Below, piece after piece: positions 1 to 7,737 of a stretch of DNA of 64,000 bases; the stretch's first letter is position 1; every line of letters begins with the position of its first letter. Below the pieces are notes generated by a model that was not told the DNA's origin, ran no database searches, and saw only the letters and a list, made by a program, of their open reading frames with translations. Origin of the DNA: DASSHA01 sp035693145 (GTDB taxonomy: Bacteria; Chloroflexota; Limnocylindria; Limnocylindrales; CSP1-4); the NCBI GenBank assembly GCA_035693145.1, contig DASSHA010000161.1, positions 1 to 64,000 of the forward strand. Reading direction: 5' to 3'. The translations under genes were made by a program, and so were the position numbers.

Positions 1-1
1 T

Positions 2-352
2 CGGCTGCCCTCGGCAGCCGACGCGGTCGTCTCGGCGGATCCGGGCGATGCCGACGACGCCGAGGCGGCAGCGCGGATCGGCAGGCTCCGACGACGGGTA
101 CGGGCCATCCGGACGTTCGGGTCGACCGCGCTCAGCCTTGCCTATCTCGCCGCCGGGCGGCTCGACGGCGTTTTGCAGGTGAACGGACTTCAATCCGTCG
201 ACGTCGCGGCCGGCGCGCTGGTCGCGACGCTGGCGGGTGCCCGCGTCACTGCAGCCGACGGTCGCCCGTTGCTTCGATCCGACGCGCTGACGGACGACGC
301 CGGCATCGCCGCGGGGCGCCCGGCCGTGCATCGCCTCCTGGTCCGACGTTGA
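2..352 (+). CDS. inositol monophosphatase family protein, C-terminal part
   Basis: Open at the left edge, so only about 116 C-terminal residues are seen. The stretch RTFGSTALSLAYLAAGRLDG followed by SVDVAAGALVA matches the C-terminal half of the IMPase/HisN/SuhB fold, where the conserved Asp of the W-D-x-A-A-G motif binds the active-site metal. Here the Trp is replaced by Val but the Asp is kept. The family hydrolyses phosphate monoesters such as inositol phosphates, histidinol phosphate or PAP; the substrate cannot be told from this fragment. The stop lies 25 bp before the convergent GntR gene. A second IMPase-family gene sits at the other end of the window. Confidence 0.8.
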   Translation, partial: RLPSAADAVVSADPGDADDAEAAARIGRLRRRVRAIRTFGSTALSLAYLAAGRLDGVLQVNGLQSVDVAAGALVATLAGARVTAADGRPLLRSDALTDDAGIAAGRPAVHRLLVRR

Positions 353-377
353 GCCGGCGCCTTCCGGCGCTCCGCGG

Positions 378-1115
378 TCACGTGCTGGCGATGCCGTCGA
401 TTGCCTCGGCGACCTTGTCCCGCGCCTCCTCGCAGTGGCGCTCGATCGCCGCCGCCGCAGCCGCCGGCTGCCCCGACCGTATCGCCTCGACGAGGGCGCG
501 ATGCTCGTCCGCGATGTCCGCGAGCGATTCGTACCGAAGGACGTCGAAGCCGAGCAGGGTCTGCAGCGCCGGCACGTAGCGGACGAAGATGTCGTGGAGC
601 CTGGCGTTGCCGCTCAGGGCGCACAGCTGTTCGTGGAACGCGAGGTCCATGAGGCGGACCTCGCGGCTGTCACCACTCGCCGACGCGACACGGATTCGCT
701 CGATCGCGTCCGTCAGCCCGGACAGCGCAGCCTCGTCCCGCCGACCGGCGATGAGCGCCGCAGCGCGGCCCTCGATCGCGGCGCGAACGTCGTAGATCTC
801 TCGCACGTCCGTGCCGCGGAGCGTCACGACGAACGCACCGCGCCGCGGCGCCTCCTCGACGAGGCCCTCCGCCGCGAGCATCCGGAACGCCTCCCGGATC
901 GTCCCGCGACTGACGCCCAATCGGGCCGCCAGCTTTGCCTCCACCAGATGGGTCCCGCGGCGAAGGCCACCGGCGAGGATCTGCTCGCGGAGGGCGTCGG
1001 TCGCGTCGAGGGCGAGCTTCCGAGGGGCGCCGATCGGGACGAGGTCCGGGAGTTCCGCGTCGCCGCGGGCATCGGACCCGTACGCCAGGGCGAGGTCCGC
1101 GCGTGCGTCCGTCAC
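378..1115 (-). CDS. GntR family transcriptional regulator, FCD (FadR) subfamily
   Basis: About 245 residues. The N-terminal winged helix-turn-helix is clear (LREQILAGGLRRGTHLVEAK, then LGVSRGTIREAFRMLAAEGL), followed by an alpha-helical FCD ligand-binding domain with the family metal/ligand histidines (LAFHEQLCALSGN, IERHCEEA). The GTG start at 1115 is chosen because it follows a GGGCGGAG ribosome site and because the longer reading frame upstream runs antisense through the next gene. It is divergent from the operon starting at 1236, and the palindrome at 1197-1213 in the shared promoter region is its likely operator. FCD regulators usually respond to small organic acids or sugar acids; the effector is unknown here. 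Confidence 0.9.
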   Translation of the reverse strand: MTDARADLALAYGSDARGDAELPDLVPIGAPRKLALDATDALREQILAGGLRRGTHLVEAKLAARLGVSRGTIREAFRMLAAEGLVEEAPRRGAFVVTLRGTDVREIYDVRAAIEGRAAALIAGRRDEAALSGLTDAIERIRVASASGDSREVRLMDLAFHEQLCALSGNARLHDIFVRYVPALQTLLGFDVLRYESLADIADEHRALVEAIRSGQPAAAAAAIERHCEEARDKVAEAIDGIAST

Positions 1116-1196
1116 CGCTCCGCCCTCATCCGCTTTTGCACATCGCGGGAAACCGTGATCCGGCCCCACGTCGCGCCGGAGTCTACACACCGTCGA

Positions 1197-1213
1197 TGGT
1201 TGACAGTCGACCA
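1197..1213. promoter_or_regulatory. GntR operator palindrome
   Basis: The two 8-bp arms TGGTTGAC and GTCGACCA flank one central A and match at 7 of 8 positions. TGGT...ACCA ends are typical of FadR/FCD-type GntR operators. The site covers the -35 box of the promoter at 1200-1229, so binding by the divergent GntR protein should repress the 1236-4822 operon. Operator function is inferred. Confidence 0.6.
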
Positions 1214-1229
1214 GACACGCCCGTAGCGT
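1200..1229 (+). promoter_or_regulatory. sigma-70 type promoter, probably leaderless
   Basis: TTGACA at 1200-1205 is a perfect -35 box. After 18 bp comes TAGCGT at 1224-1229. Six bases later is the GTG start of the metallo-hydrolase at 1236, so transcription would begin at or next to the start codon. No Shine-Dalgarno sequence precedes that GTG, which fits a leaderless mRNA. Confidence 0.5.
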
Positions 1230-1235
1230 CCGCTC

Positions 1236-1973
1236 GTGAGGCTGACCGAGCGGCTCCATCTCGTCGGCGGAGCCGCGCCCGGTCCGGCCAACTCCGACTC
1301 GCTCGACGCGCAGGTCTACGCCATCGACACCGGTGACGGGCTGGCCGTCGTCGATTCGGGCGCCGGGCGAAGCATCGAACGCCTGCTCGCCGAGGTCCGC
1401 TCGTCGGGTCTCGATCCGTCCGCGATCCGTTGGCTCCTGCTGACACACGGCCACGGCGACCATGCCGGGGGCGCGGCCGCATGGAAGCGAGCGGTTCCGC
1501 GCGTGGAGGTCCTCGCCTCCGCCGACGTCGCCAGCTGGCTCGTCGCGGGAGACGAGGAGGCGACGAGCGTGGACCGGGCACGGAGGGCCGGCATCTACCC
1601 ATCGGATTACCGGCTCGAACCCTGCGCTGCCGTCGCGCTCCCCGGCGATCGACTGCGTCTCGGCGCGATCGATCTCGAGATCGTTCCCACGCCCGGGCAC
1701 GCCGCCGGACATCTCTCGTTCGGCGGTCTCATCGACGGCGCCATGACGGTCTTCACGGGCGACGCGCTTCTCCCCGGTGGCCGGATCCTCCTTCAGGACA
1801 CGTGGGACTGCGACCTCCACGCGGCCCTCAGGAGCGTCGAACGGCTCGCCGCGCTCGCCCCCGAACGAATGCTCGGGGGGCATCTGGCCCCGATCGTGTC
1901 GGACGCTCGGAGGCACGTCGACCGCGCCCTCGACCGAATCGCCCGCTTGCTGCCGCCGGAACAGCTGGAATGA
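1236..1973 (+). CDS. MBL-fold metallo-hydrolase (glyoxalase II-like)
   Basis: 245 residues. The metal-binding signature THGHGDHAGG (HxHxDH) is present near residue 70, followed by later ligands in TPGHAAGHLSF and FTGDALL, as in the glyoxalase II / beta-lactamase-fold hydrolases. These are binuclear zinc or iron hydrolases of thioesters, lactones or phosphoesters. It has no signal peptide, so it should be cytoplasmic. It is the first gene of a four-gene operon whose next start overlaps its stop (ATGA). It uses GTG with no visible ribosome site, consistent with the leaderless promoter just upstream. The substrate is not evident. Confidence 0.85.
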   Translation: MRLTERLHLVGGAAPGPANSDSLDAQVYAIDTGDGLAVVDSGAGRSIERLLAEVRSSGLDPSAIRWLLLTHGHGDHAGGAAAWKRAVPRVEVLASADVASWLVAGDEEATSVDRARRAGIYPSDYRLEPCAAVALPGDRLRLGAIDLEIVPTPGHAAGHLSFGGLIDGAMTVFTGDALLPGGRILLQDTWDCDLHAALRSVERLAALAPERMLGGHLAPIVSDARRHVDRALDRIARLLPPEQLE

Positions 1974-2464
1974 CGTCGTCGCGGGAGGACGTCACAGGAA
2001 TCACGATCGACCCGGCGCTCCACGATCTGCTCGAACGCCCGCTCCTCGCCCGGCTCGCGACCGTGGACGACGACGGCTATCCGGCCGTGGTGCCGGTCTG
2101 GTTCGAGTGGGCCGACGGGGCGTTCTGGATCGTCGCGCGAGCCCGCGCGGCCTATCTCGCGAACCTGTCCCACCGACCGCTCGTGGGGCTTTCGATCGTC
2201 GACGACCGCGATCCGGACCGGCGGCTCCACGTCCGTGGCCGGGCGACGCTCGCCACCCCGGGAGCCCCGCTCGCCGGCGGCGTTCTCGATCTCGCACGTC
2301 GCCTCGCCGAGCGCTACGAGGGCGCTGGAGGCCTCGAGTACGTCGAGCGATCACGAGCGTGGCCGCGTGTCCTCGTTCGGATCGACCCGGACCGGATCGT
2401 CGGCTGGGCGTCGCCGGACTGGCACCCGCGCTACCGTGACGAGCCATACGAGGAGGACGGATGA
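1970..2464 (+). CDS. pyridoxamine 5'-phosphate oxidase-fold flavoprotein
   Basis: 164 residues. The start LLERPLLARLATVDDDGYPA then VVPVWFEWADGAFWIVAR is the classic split-barrel PPOX-like flavin (FMN or F420) binding fold. Such small proteins reduce or oxidise small molecules using FMN, F420 or haem cofactors; the exact reaction cannot be read from sequence. The ATG at 1970 overlaps the stop of the metallo-hydrolase, and its own stop overlaps the next start (ATGA at 2461), so the genes are translationally coupled. Confidence 0.8.
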   Translation: MTSSREDVTGITIDPALHDLLERPLLARLATVDDDGYPAVVPVWFEWADGAFWIVARARAAYLANLSHRPLVGLSIVDDRDPDRRLHVRGRATLATPGAPLAGGVLDLARRLAERYEGAGGLEYVERSRAWPRVLVRIDPDRIVGWASPDWHPRYRDEPYEEDG

Positions 2465-3744
2465 GATTCGATGTCGACGCGCTCCGCGCGCAGTTTCCTG
2501 CCCTGGGCCGAACCGTCGACGGAGAGGCGATCGCGTACTTCGACGGCCCAGGCGGGACGCAGGTCCCCCGGCGCGTCATCGACGCGGTCGTGGGGTACTA
2601 CGAGACGGCGAACGCAAACGACGGCGGCGCGTTCGAGACGAGCGAGCGCAGCGACGCCATCGTCGCCGAGGCCCATGCCGCGGTCGCGGATCTGCTCGGC
2701 GCGGCGAGCGGCGACGAGATCAAGTTCGGCCACAACATGACGACACTGACGTTCCACGTCAGCCGTTCGATCGCGGCGACGTTCTCGGCGGGCGACGAGA
2801 TCGTCGTCACTACGCTCGATCACGAGGCGAACGTCTCGCCCTGGCGGGCGATCGCCGCCGACCGTGGGCTCGTCGTCCGGACCGTGGACATCCGGCCCGA
2901 CGACGTCACGCTCGACCTCGACGCACTCGACGCCGCGCTCACCGCGCGGACGCGCCTCGTCGCCGTCGGCTACGCATCGAACGCCGTCGGCACGATCAAC
3001 CCGGTCGCGACGATCGTCGAGCGAGCGCACGGGGTCGGAGCGCTGACGTACATCGACGCGGTCCACTACGCGCCGCACGGGCCGATCGACGTCCGCTCGA
3101 TCGGCACCGACTTCCTCGTGACGTCGGCGTACAAGTGGTTCGGCCCGCACCTCGGCGCGCTCTATGGTCGGCGCGACATCCTCGACGCGCTCCCCGCGTA
3201 CAAGGTCCGGCCGGCGCACGACCGGTTCGAGACCGGAACCCAGAACTTCGAGGCGATCGCCGGAGCTGGCGCGGCCGTCGCGTATCTCCAGGCGATCGGG
3301 CAGACGGTCGGCTCGTCGGTCAGTCGCCGCGATGAGCTCGTGCGCGGCATGGACTCGATCCGCGCATACGAGCGTGGGCTGGCCGAGCAGATGGCCTCGG
3401 GTCTCGCCGCGATCCCGGGCGTCCGGATCTGGGGGATCAGCGACGCAGCCCGCTTCGACGAGCGCACCCCGACGTTCGCGCTGACGATTCGCGGCGTGAC
3501 GCCGCGCGATGCCGCGGCCGCGCTCGGGCGCCAGGCGATCACCGCCTGGGACGGCGACTTCTACGCACAGGCGCTCATCGAGCGCCTCGGCCTGTTCGAG
3601 AGCGGCGGCGTGCTCCGGCTCGGGATCGTCCACTACACGACGCCCGAGGAGGTCGACCGGGTCCTCGAGGCGATCGAGCGAATCGCGCGGGAGCACCGCG
3701 GCGAGCGGACGCCTGCCGAACCCGCGGCCGCGACGCCGGCCTGA
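2461..3744 (+). CDS. class V aminotransferase, cysteine desulfurase-like (VC1184 type)
   Basis: 427 residues, a full-length fold-type I PLP enzyme. The PLP lysine lies in TSAYKWFGPHLGALYG near residue 225 and the cofactor-binding aspartate region is TYIDAVHYAPHG. The overall pattern (AYFDGPGGTQVPRRV at the start) resembles the cysteine-desulfurase-like subgroup with unassigned function. I see no catalytic Cys loop of a true IscS/SufS, so a role as an aminotransferase or C-N/C-S lyase of a catabolic operon is likelier than Fe-S assembly. It is coupled to the preceding gene by ATGA and followed 4 bp later by the Gfo/Idh gene. Confidence 0.85.
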   Translation: MRFDVDALRAQFPALGRTVDGEAIAYFDGPGGTQVPRRVIDAVVGYYETANANDGGAFETSERSDAIVAEAHAAVADLLGAASGDEIKFGHNMTTLTFHVSRSIAATFSAGDEIVVTTLDHEANVSPWRAIAADRGLVVRTVDIRPDDVTLDLDALDAALTARTRLVAVGYASNAVGTINPVATIVERAHGVGALTYIDAVHYAPHGPIDVRSIGTDFLVTSAYKWFGPHLGALYGRRDILDALPAYKVRPAHDRFETGTQNFEAIAGAGAAVAYLQAIGQTVGSSVSRRDELVRGMDSIRAYERGLAEQMASGLAAIPGVRIWGISDAARFDERTPTFALTIRGVTPRDAAAALGRQAITAWDGDFYAQALIERLGLFESGGVLRLGIVHYTTPEEVDRVLEAIERIAREHRGERTPAEPAAATPA

Positions 3745-3748
3745 TCCG

Positions 3749-4822
3749 GTGCGCACGCCGGATCGCCTCCGCGTCGCCGTCGTCGGCGCGGGATTCATCG
3801 GTGCCGACCATGCAGCGGCCTATGCACGCCGTGACGACGTCGAGGTCGTGGGGGTCGCCGACAGCGATCAGGACCGGGCACGGGACGTCGCGTCCCGGGT
3901 CGGCAGCCGATGGTTCCGCGATCACGCGGCGCTCCTCGCGGAGGTTCGGCCGGACGCGGTCTCCGTCTGCGTTCCTACGGGTCTCCACCGAGCCGTGGTC
4001 GAGGACGTGGCTGCCGGCGGCGCGCACATCCTCCTCGAAAAGCCGATGGCGACCTCGGTCGCCGAGTGCGACGCAATCGCGGCGGCGGCCGAGCGCCATC
4101 GGATCGTCCTCATGCTCGGCTTCACCCACCGGTTCCACACCGCGCTGCAGCACGCACGGATCCTCATCGAGGAGGGCCGGCTCGGTGCGCCGATGCTCGC
4201 GCAGGACGTCTTCTCGTTCGGCGAGCGTGCGGCCTGGCCGGCGTGGTACTACGACCGCTCGCTGTCCGGTGGTGGCGAGCTCATGCACGATGCCGTCCAC
4301 CTCGTCGACCGACTTGCCTGGCTGATCGGAAGCCCCATCGTCGAGGTCTTCGGACGGACGACGACGTACGCCCGAGGCATCGACGGCGTCGAGGACGGCG
4401 GCGTCGCCGTCCTCCACTTCGGCAGCGGCGCCATCGCGTCGCTGTTCGTCAATGAATCGACCTACCCGCTGCGTGCCGATTCGCCGTCCGTGCCGATGCC
4501 GGGCCGGTGCGAGCTCGAGATCCATGGTTCGCGCGGGACGATCCGCTACCGGACCTGGCACGAGCTCGTCGTGGACCTCGTGGGCGAGGGCTCGGTGACG
4601 ACGGCCTACGGCGACGGGCGAGAGCTGGACCGGGAGATCGCCGAATTCGTCGCCGCGATCCGTGGCGGCCGACCGCCGAGCGTCGGGGCGGTCGAGGGCC
4701 GGCGCGGGATTGCCGTCGTCCAGTCGATCTACGAGTCCGAGCGGCGCGCGCGACCCGTTCTCGTCGACGAGCTCTTCCCGAGGCCGTCGTCGGACACGTA
4801 CCCGATGCCCGTCGCCTCGTAG
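3749..4822 (+). CDS. Gfo/Idh/MocA family oxidoreductase
   Basis: About 357 residues. The N-terminal Rossmann motif VAVVGAGFIGADHAAAYARR binds NAD(P). The EKP motif (ILLEKPMATS) and the downstream GGGELMHDAVHLVD histidine motif are characteristic of sugar or inositol dehydrogenases. The GTG at 3749 starts just after the aminotransferase stop. It ends the operon, and its last 94 bp overlap the convergent SIS gene on the other strand. Probably oxidises a sugar or cyclitol hydroxyl; substrate unknown. Confidence 0.87.
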   Translation: MRTPDRLRVAVVGAGFIGADHAAAYARRDDVEVVGVADSDQDRARDVASRVGSRWFRDHAALLAEVRPDAVSVCVPTGLHRAVVEDVAAGGAHILLEKPMATSVAECDAIAAAAERHRIVLMLGFTHRFHTALQHARILIEEGRLGAPMLAQDVFSFGERAAWPAWYYDRSLSGGGELMHDAVHLVDRLAWLIGSPIVEVFGRTTTYARGIDGVEDGGVAVLHFGSGAIASLFVNESTYPLRADSPSVPMPGRCELEIHGSRGTIRYRTWHELVVDLVGEGSVTTAYGDGRELDREIAEFVAAIRGGRPPSVGAVEGRRGIAVVQSIYESERRARPVLVDELFPRPSSDTYPMPVAS

Positions 4823-5511
4823 GCCGCCCTCCGCGCGCGGAACAGCGCCTCGGCGCCCGGGATCTGGACGCTCCGGTAGACGATCGGCGGGAGGCCACGT
4901 TCCACGAGCAGCTCGGCGGCCCGGGCGACGATCGCCCAGGCGGTCGCGGCGAGGGCGACGCCTGACGTCGGCCCGACTGCCGTATCGAGGCCCGGCAGTT
5001 CCACGATCCCGTCCCCGACCACGCCGCCGATGTCGACAACGAGATCGGCCTCGTCGACGAGACGACGACCGCTGGGGTGCTCGCGGACGACGTCCGGCCA
5101 GGTCTCGTAGGCGACCGACGTGAGCGCGACGACGAGGCAGCCGGCGCGGCGCGCCGCGACCGCGACCTCGACCGTGCCGGCGTCGGTGCCCGCGTTGGTG
5201 CCGACGAGGACGACGTCGCCGGGCCCCGGCGTGAACGAGCCGTCACCGGTCAGCTCACCAGCGGACAGGGCGAGCATCGGATCCCCGAGATCGGGCGGCT
5301 CGCCCAGCGGGTGGAGCGCCGCGAGGCCGCCGGCGCGGAGGACGAGCTCGGTGTGGAGGACGTGGCTCGTCGCCGCGACGAAGACGCGGTGGCCGTCGCC
5401 GATCGCGTCGGCCACGCGAGTCGCGGCCGCCTCGACCGCGTCGCGCTGGCCCGACGCAATCTGCGCCAGCGCGGCGATCGCTCCGTCGAGATAGCGGTCG
5501 GCCGCGGTCAT
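4729..5511 (-). CDS. SIS-domain protein (sugar isomerase / phosphosugar-binding type)
   Basis: 260 residues. The SIS fold is recognised from VFVAATSHVLHTELVLRAGG, the VVLVGTNAGTDAGTVEVAVA loop and VVALTSVAYE, resembling the sugar isomerase domain proteins of the AgaS/YckF/UPF0309 type. ATG at 5511 is chosen because it overlaps the GNAT stop (ATGA); longer forms run antisense. It is the last gene of the operon 7567-4729 and overlaps the convergent Gfo/Idh gene by 94 bp. Likely binds or isomerises a phosphosugar; specificity unknown. Confidence 0.78.
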   Translation of the reverse strand: MTAADRYLDGAIAALAQIASGQRDAVEAAATRVADAIGDGHRVFVAATSHVLHTELVLRAGGLAALHPLGEPPDLGDPMLALSAGELTGDGSFTPGPGDVVLVGTNAGTDAGTVEVAVAARRAGCLVVALTSVAYETWPDVVREHPSGRRLVDEADLVVDIGGVVGDGIVELPGLDTAVGPTSGVALAATAWAIVARAAELLVERGLPPIVYRSVQIPGAEALFRARRAAYEATGIGYVSDDGLGKSSSTRTGRARRSDS

Positions 5512-6569
5512 CGATGCCCGGTCGTCGCGGCCGTCCGCGTCGCGGCGAGCACGTTCTGAATGGACCCATGGGCATGGCGGAACGTCATCCATGGCTGGAA
5601 CCCGACCGGTCCATAGAAGTCGAGGAGCGTCGTGAAGTCGATGACGACGTCGGACAGACCGGCCACGCGGAGTTCGGCGAGCGCCGCGACGAGGAGGGCG
5701 TGGCCAAGCCCGCGCCCGCGGATCGAAGCCGCAACGCCGATCGGACCGAGGCCGCCCGCGTTCGGCCCCCGAAGGCCGGACCAGAACAGGGGCGGCGCGA
5801 TCGGCCGATCGGTCGGTCGGTGGATACGGGCGTGCCCGACGATCTCCCCAGCGGCGGTCCGGAGGACGACGAGCGCCGCCGGGTCCAGGCCCTCGGCCAG
5901 GAGCCAGCGGATGTCGTGCCACCACTCGCCACCGAATTCGCGGTACAGGTACTCCAGCAGCTGGTCGATGTCGTCGGCCGCGGCGCGGTCGACGCGAAGG
6001 CCGGCGGTGGCAAGGCTGTGACGGTCTGCCGGACCGATCTCGATCCCCCCGACGTCGCCGCGCAGATCGAAGGAGACGGACGCCGGTTCGAGTCCGACGG
6101 CACGGGCAAAGGCCTCGGCGCCCTCGAGGTCCGTCGGGATGCCCGGCCAGAGATAGAAGAAGCCACTCCCCGCCTCGACGAGAATCCGGCCCTCACGCCG
6201 GGCGACTTCGGCGAGCCGTCCCGCCAGGGCACGACCGATCCCGAGCCGGCGATGGGCGGGGTCGACGACGATCGCCTGCAGATGTGCCCGGTCACGAAAG
6301 TTCTCGAGCTGTTCGTCCGGCAGCCGTTGGAGGGTCAGGTAGCCGAACCCGAGCGTCCTTCCGCTTCCAGCGTCGACCGCGACGAGCGCATCGCCGGACC
6401 GCATGCTCGGATTGCGCTCGAGGACCATCGACAGCACGTCGAGCGTCAGCGGGTAGTGGTCCCCCATCGCGTCCCGCCAGAGCACGAGGACGGCTTCGAG
6501 GTCGGCCGGGGCGACGGGCCGGATGACGACACTGGACGCACCGCCACCGCTCGCTGCAATCGCGTTCAC
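5508..6569 (-). CDS. double GNAT-domain acetyltransferase
   Basis: About 353 residues with two tandem GNAT domains. The first carries AIVVDPAHRRLGIGRALAGR (the acetyl-CoA pyrophosphate-binding Q/R-x-x-G-x-G/A loop). The second has IGVAASIRGRGLGHALLVAA and ends with LLDFYGPVGFQPW. It probably acetylates a small amine or amino sugar in the cytoplasm. The GTG at 6569 is favoured because it overlaps the upstream stop (GTGA), although an in-frame start at 6611 also exists. It lies between the GH42-like gene and the SIS gene. Confidence 0.82.
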   Translation of the reverse strand: MNAIAASGGGASSVVIRPVAPADLEAVLVLWRDAMGDHYPLTLDVLSMVLERNPSMRSGDALVAVDAGSGRTLGFGYLTLQRLPDEQLENFRDRAHLQAIVVDPAHRRLGIGRALAGRLAEVARREGRILVEAGSGFFYLWPGIPTDLEGAEAFARAVGLEPASVSFDLRGDVGGIEIGPADRHSLATAGLRVDRAAADDIDQLLEYLYREFGGEWWHDIRWLLAEGLDPAALVVLRTAAGEIVGHARIHRPTDRPIAPPLFWSGLRGPNAGGLGPIGVAASIRGRGLGHALLVAALAELRVAGLSDVVIDFTTLLDFYGPVGFQPWMTFRHAHGSIQNVLAATRTAATTGHR

Positions 6570-7567
6570 GTCCCTCGGGCCCGACGGAACGATCGAGCGA
6601 CGGCGGCCCACGCGTCCTCGGGTCGCTCACAGGTGCACGTCGACATCGCCGAGCAGCCGTCGTACGACCACGCAGCGACGTTCCTCGCGCCGGCTGCGAG
6701 CGCCGCATCGACCGCCTCGTCGATCTCCGCCTCGCGCCCCGCCGGGACGCCGAACGCCTGGATCCAGACGTGGTGCGCGATCCCGTGGCGATCCGCAACC
6801 TCGACCGTCCGTCTCGCATTCGCACCGACGTAGGCACCGGCACTGCCCTCGCCCGCCGCGAGGAACGAGAACCAGTACGGGTCGGTCCCGAAATTGTCCA
6901 GCCCACGAATCGATGCGGCCCGGTCCCAATCGCGAAAGCCCGGGTTCGATGCCTCCGGCGGCATGATGCAGACCGCGTTCTCCATGCCCAGCCGGTGTGC
7001 TCGCTCGGAGACGTCCCCGAGGAGCTCGGCCATGGACAGCTCCTGGAACGCCTTGACCTCGTCGACGTACTCGCGCGGCATGTCCGCGCCGAATCGATCG
7101 CGGAAGCCCGCCTGGCAGCGGTCGCATCGACACGACCACAGGGCGCCGCGCTCGCGGACGTCCCACGTCGGCTCGTCCCAGAAGATCGTCTCCGCACCGA
7201 CGGCCGCGGCATCGTCGAGCCACGCGAACACCCAATCGCGGAAGGCCGGCTGGTTCGGGCAGGCGCGCGTCGTCGGCCGGTCGGTCGAATCGACCTGGCG
7301 GGCGTCGGGATGGACGGCTCCGAAGCGGGAGAACGGCTCGCCGCCGAACACTTCCCCCACCCCGTACGGGTCCAGCCAGACGCCGAGCCCACGGGCCTTC
7401 GTGTCGGCAACGAGGCGGGCGATCGTGTCGCGCTGCCAGCGCACGTCGAATTCCGACATGCAATGGACGACGTACGTGCAGCCTGACGCGACCATGTCGT
7501 CGAGATCGGGAGCGGTGTGCCGTCGAGCCCGCCCCTCGAAGTAGGCAACGCCCGTTTCGATCGTCAT
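6566..7567 (-). CDS. putative TIM-barrel glycoside hydrolase-like protein (GH42-like Cys cluster)
   Basis: 333 residues, no signal peptide. FWDEPTW near residues 129-135 has the Asp-Glu expected at the end of a beta-strand in a clan GH-A barrel. About ten residues later comes SCRCDRCQAGFRDRF, a C-x-C-x2-C cluster like the zinc site of GH42 beta-galactosidases. A second cysteine group occurs near the C terminus (GCSAMSTCTC). It is much shorter than GH42 enzymes (650 or more residues), so it may be a barrel-only relative of new specificity. The ATG at 7567 follows GAAAGAGAG. First gene of the operon with the GNAT and SIS genes. Confidence 0.6.
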   Translation of the reverse strand: MTIETGVAYFEGRARRHTAPDLDDMVASGCTYVVHCMSEFDVRWQRDTIARLVADTKARGLGVWLDPYGVGEVFGGEPFSRFGAVHPDARQVDSTDRPTTRACPNQPAFRDWVFAWLDDAAAVGAETIFWDEPTWDVRERGALWSCRCDRCQAGFRDRFGADMPREYVDEVKAFQELSMAELLGDVSERAHRLGMENAVCIMPPEASNPGFRDWDRAASIRGLDNFGTDPYWFSFLAAGEGSAGAYVGANARRTVEVADRHGIAHHVWIQAFGVPAGREAEIDEAVDAALAAGARNVAAWSYDGCSAMSTCTCERPEDAWAAVARSFRRARGT

Positions 7568-7640
7568 CCCGCTCTCTTTCGTCCGACTGCCATCGAAATC
7601 GGCGCCTTCGACGCCCGGGCGGGTCGGAGACGGGAGCCGC

Positions 7641-7704
7641 CGGTCGGTCGACCGTCGACAGCGTACCATCGGCCGACCGACACGCCGGGCGTCCCGGCGT
7701 GTCG
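7641..7704. promoter_or_regulatory. nested inverted repeats in divergent promoter region
   Basis: Between the divergent operon at 7567 and the mannosidase there are three symmetric elements. A perfect 12-bp inverted repeat spans 7678-7689/7693-7704 with loop CGT. A perfect 10-bp palindrome CGGTCGACCG lies at 7645-7654. A 7-bp pair CGGTCGG/CCGACCG lies at 7641-7647/7673-7679. They are candidate operators or a leader hairpin controlling one or both directions. No convincing -35/-10 pair is visible. Confidence 0.5.
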
Positions 7705-7737
7705 ACGGCGCGTCCGCCCCTTCCGATCGAGGCCTGG

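Noticed and set aside
378..1916. 512-residue reading frame on the minus strand
   Set aside because: Only its last 245 residues look like a GntR protein; the rest is antisense to the metallo-hydrolase and has low-complexity Arg/Asp/Gly composition.
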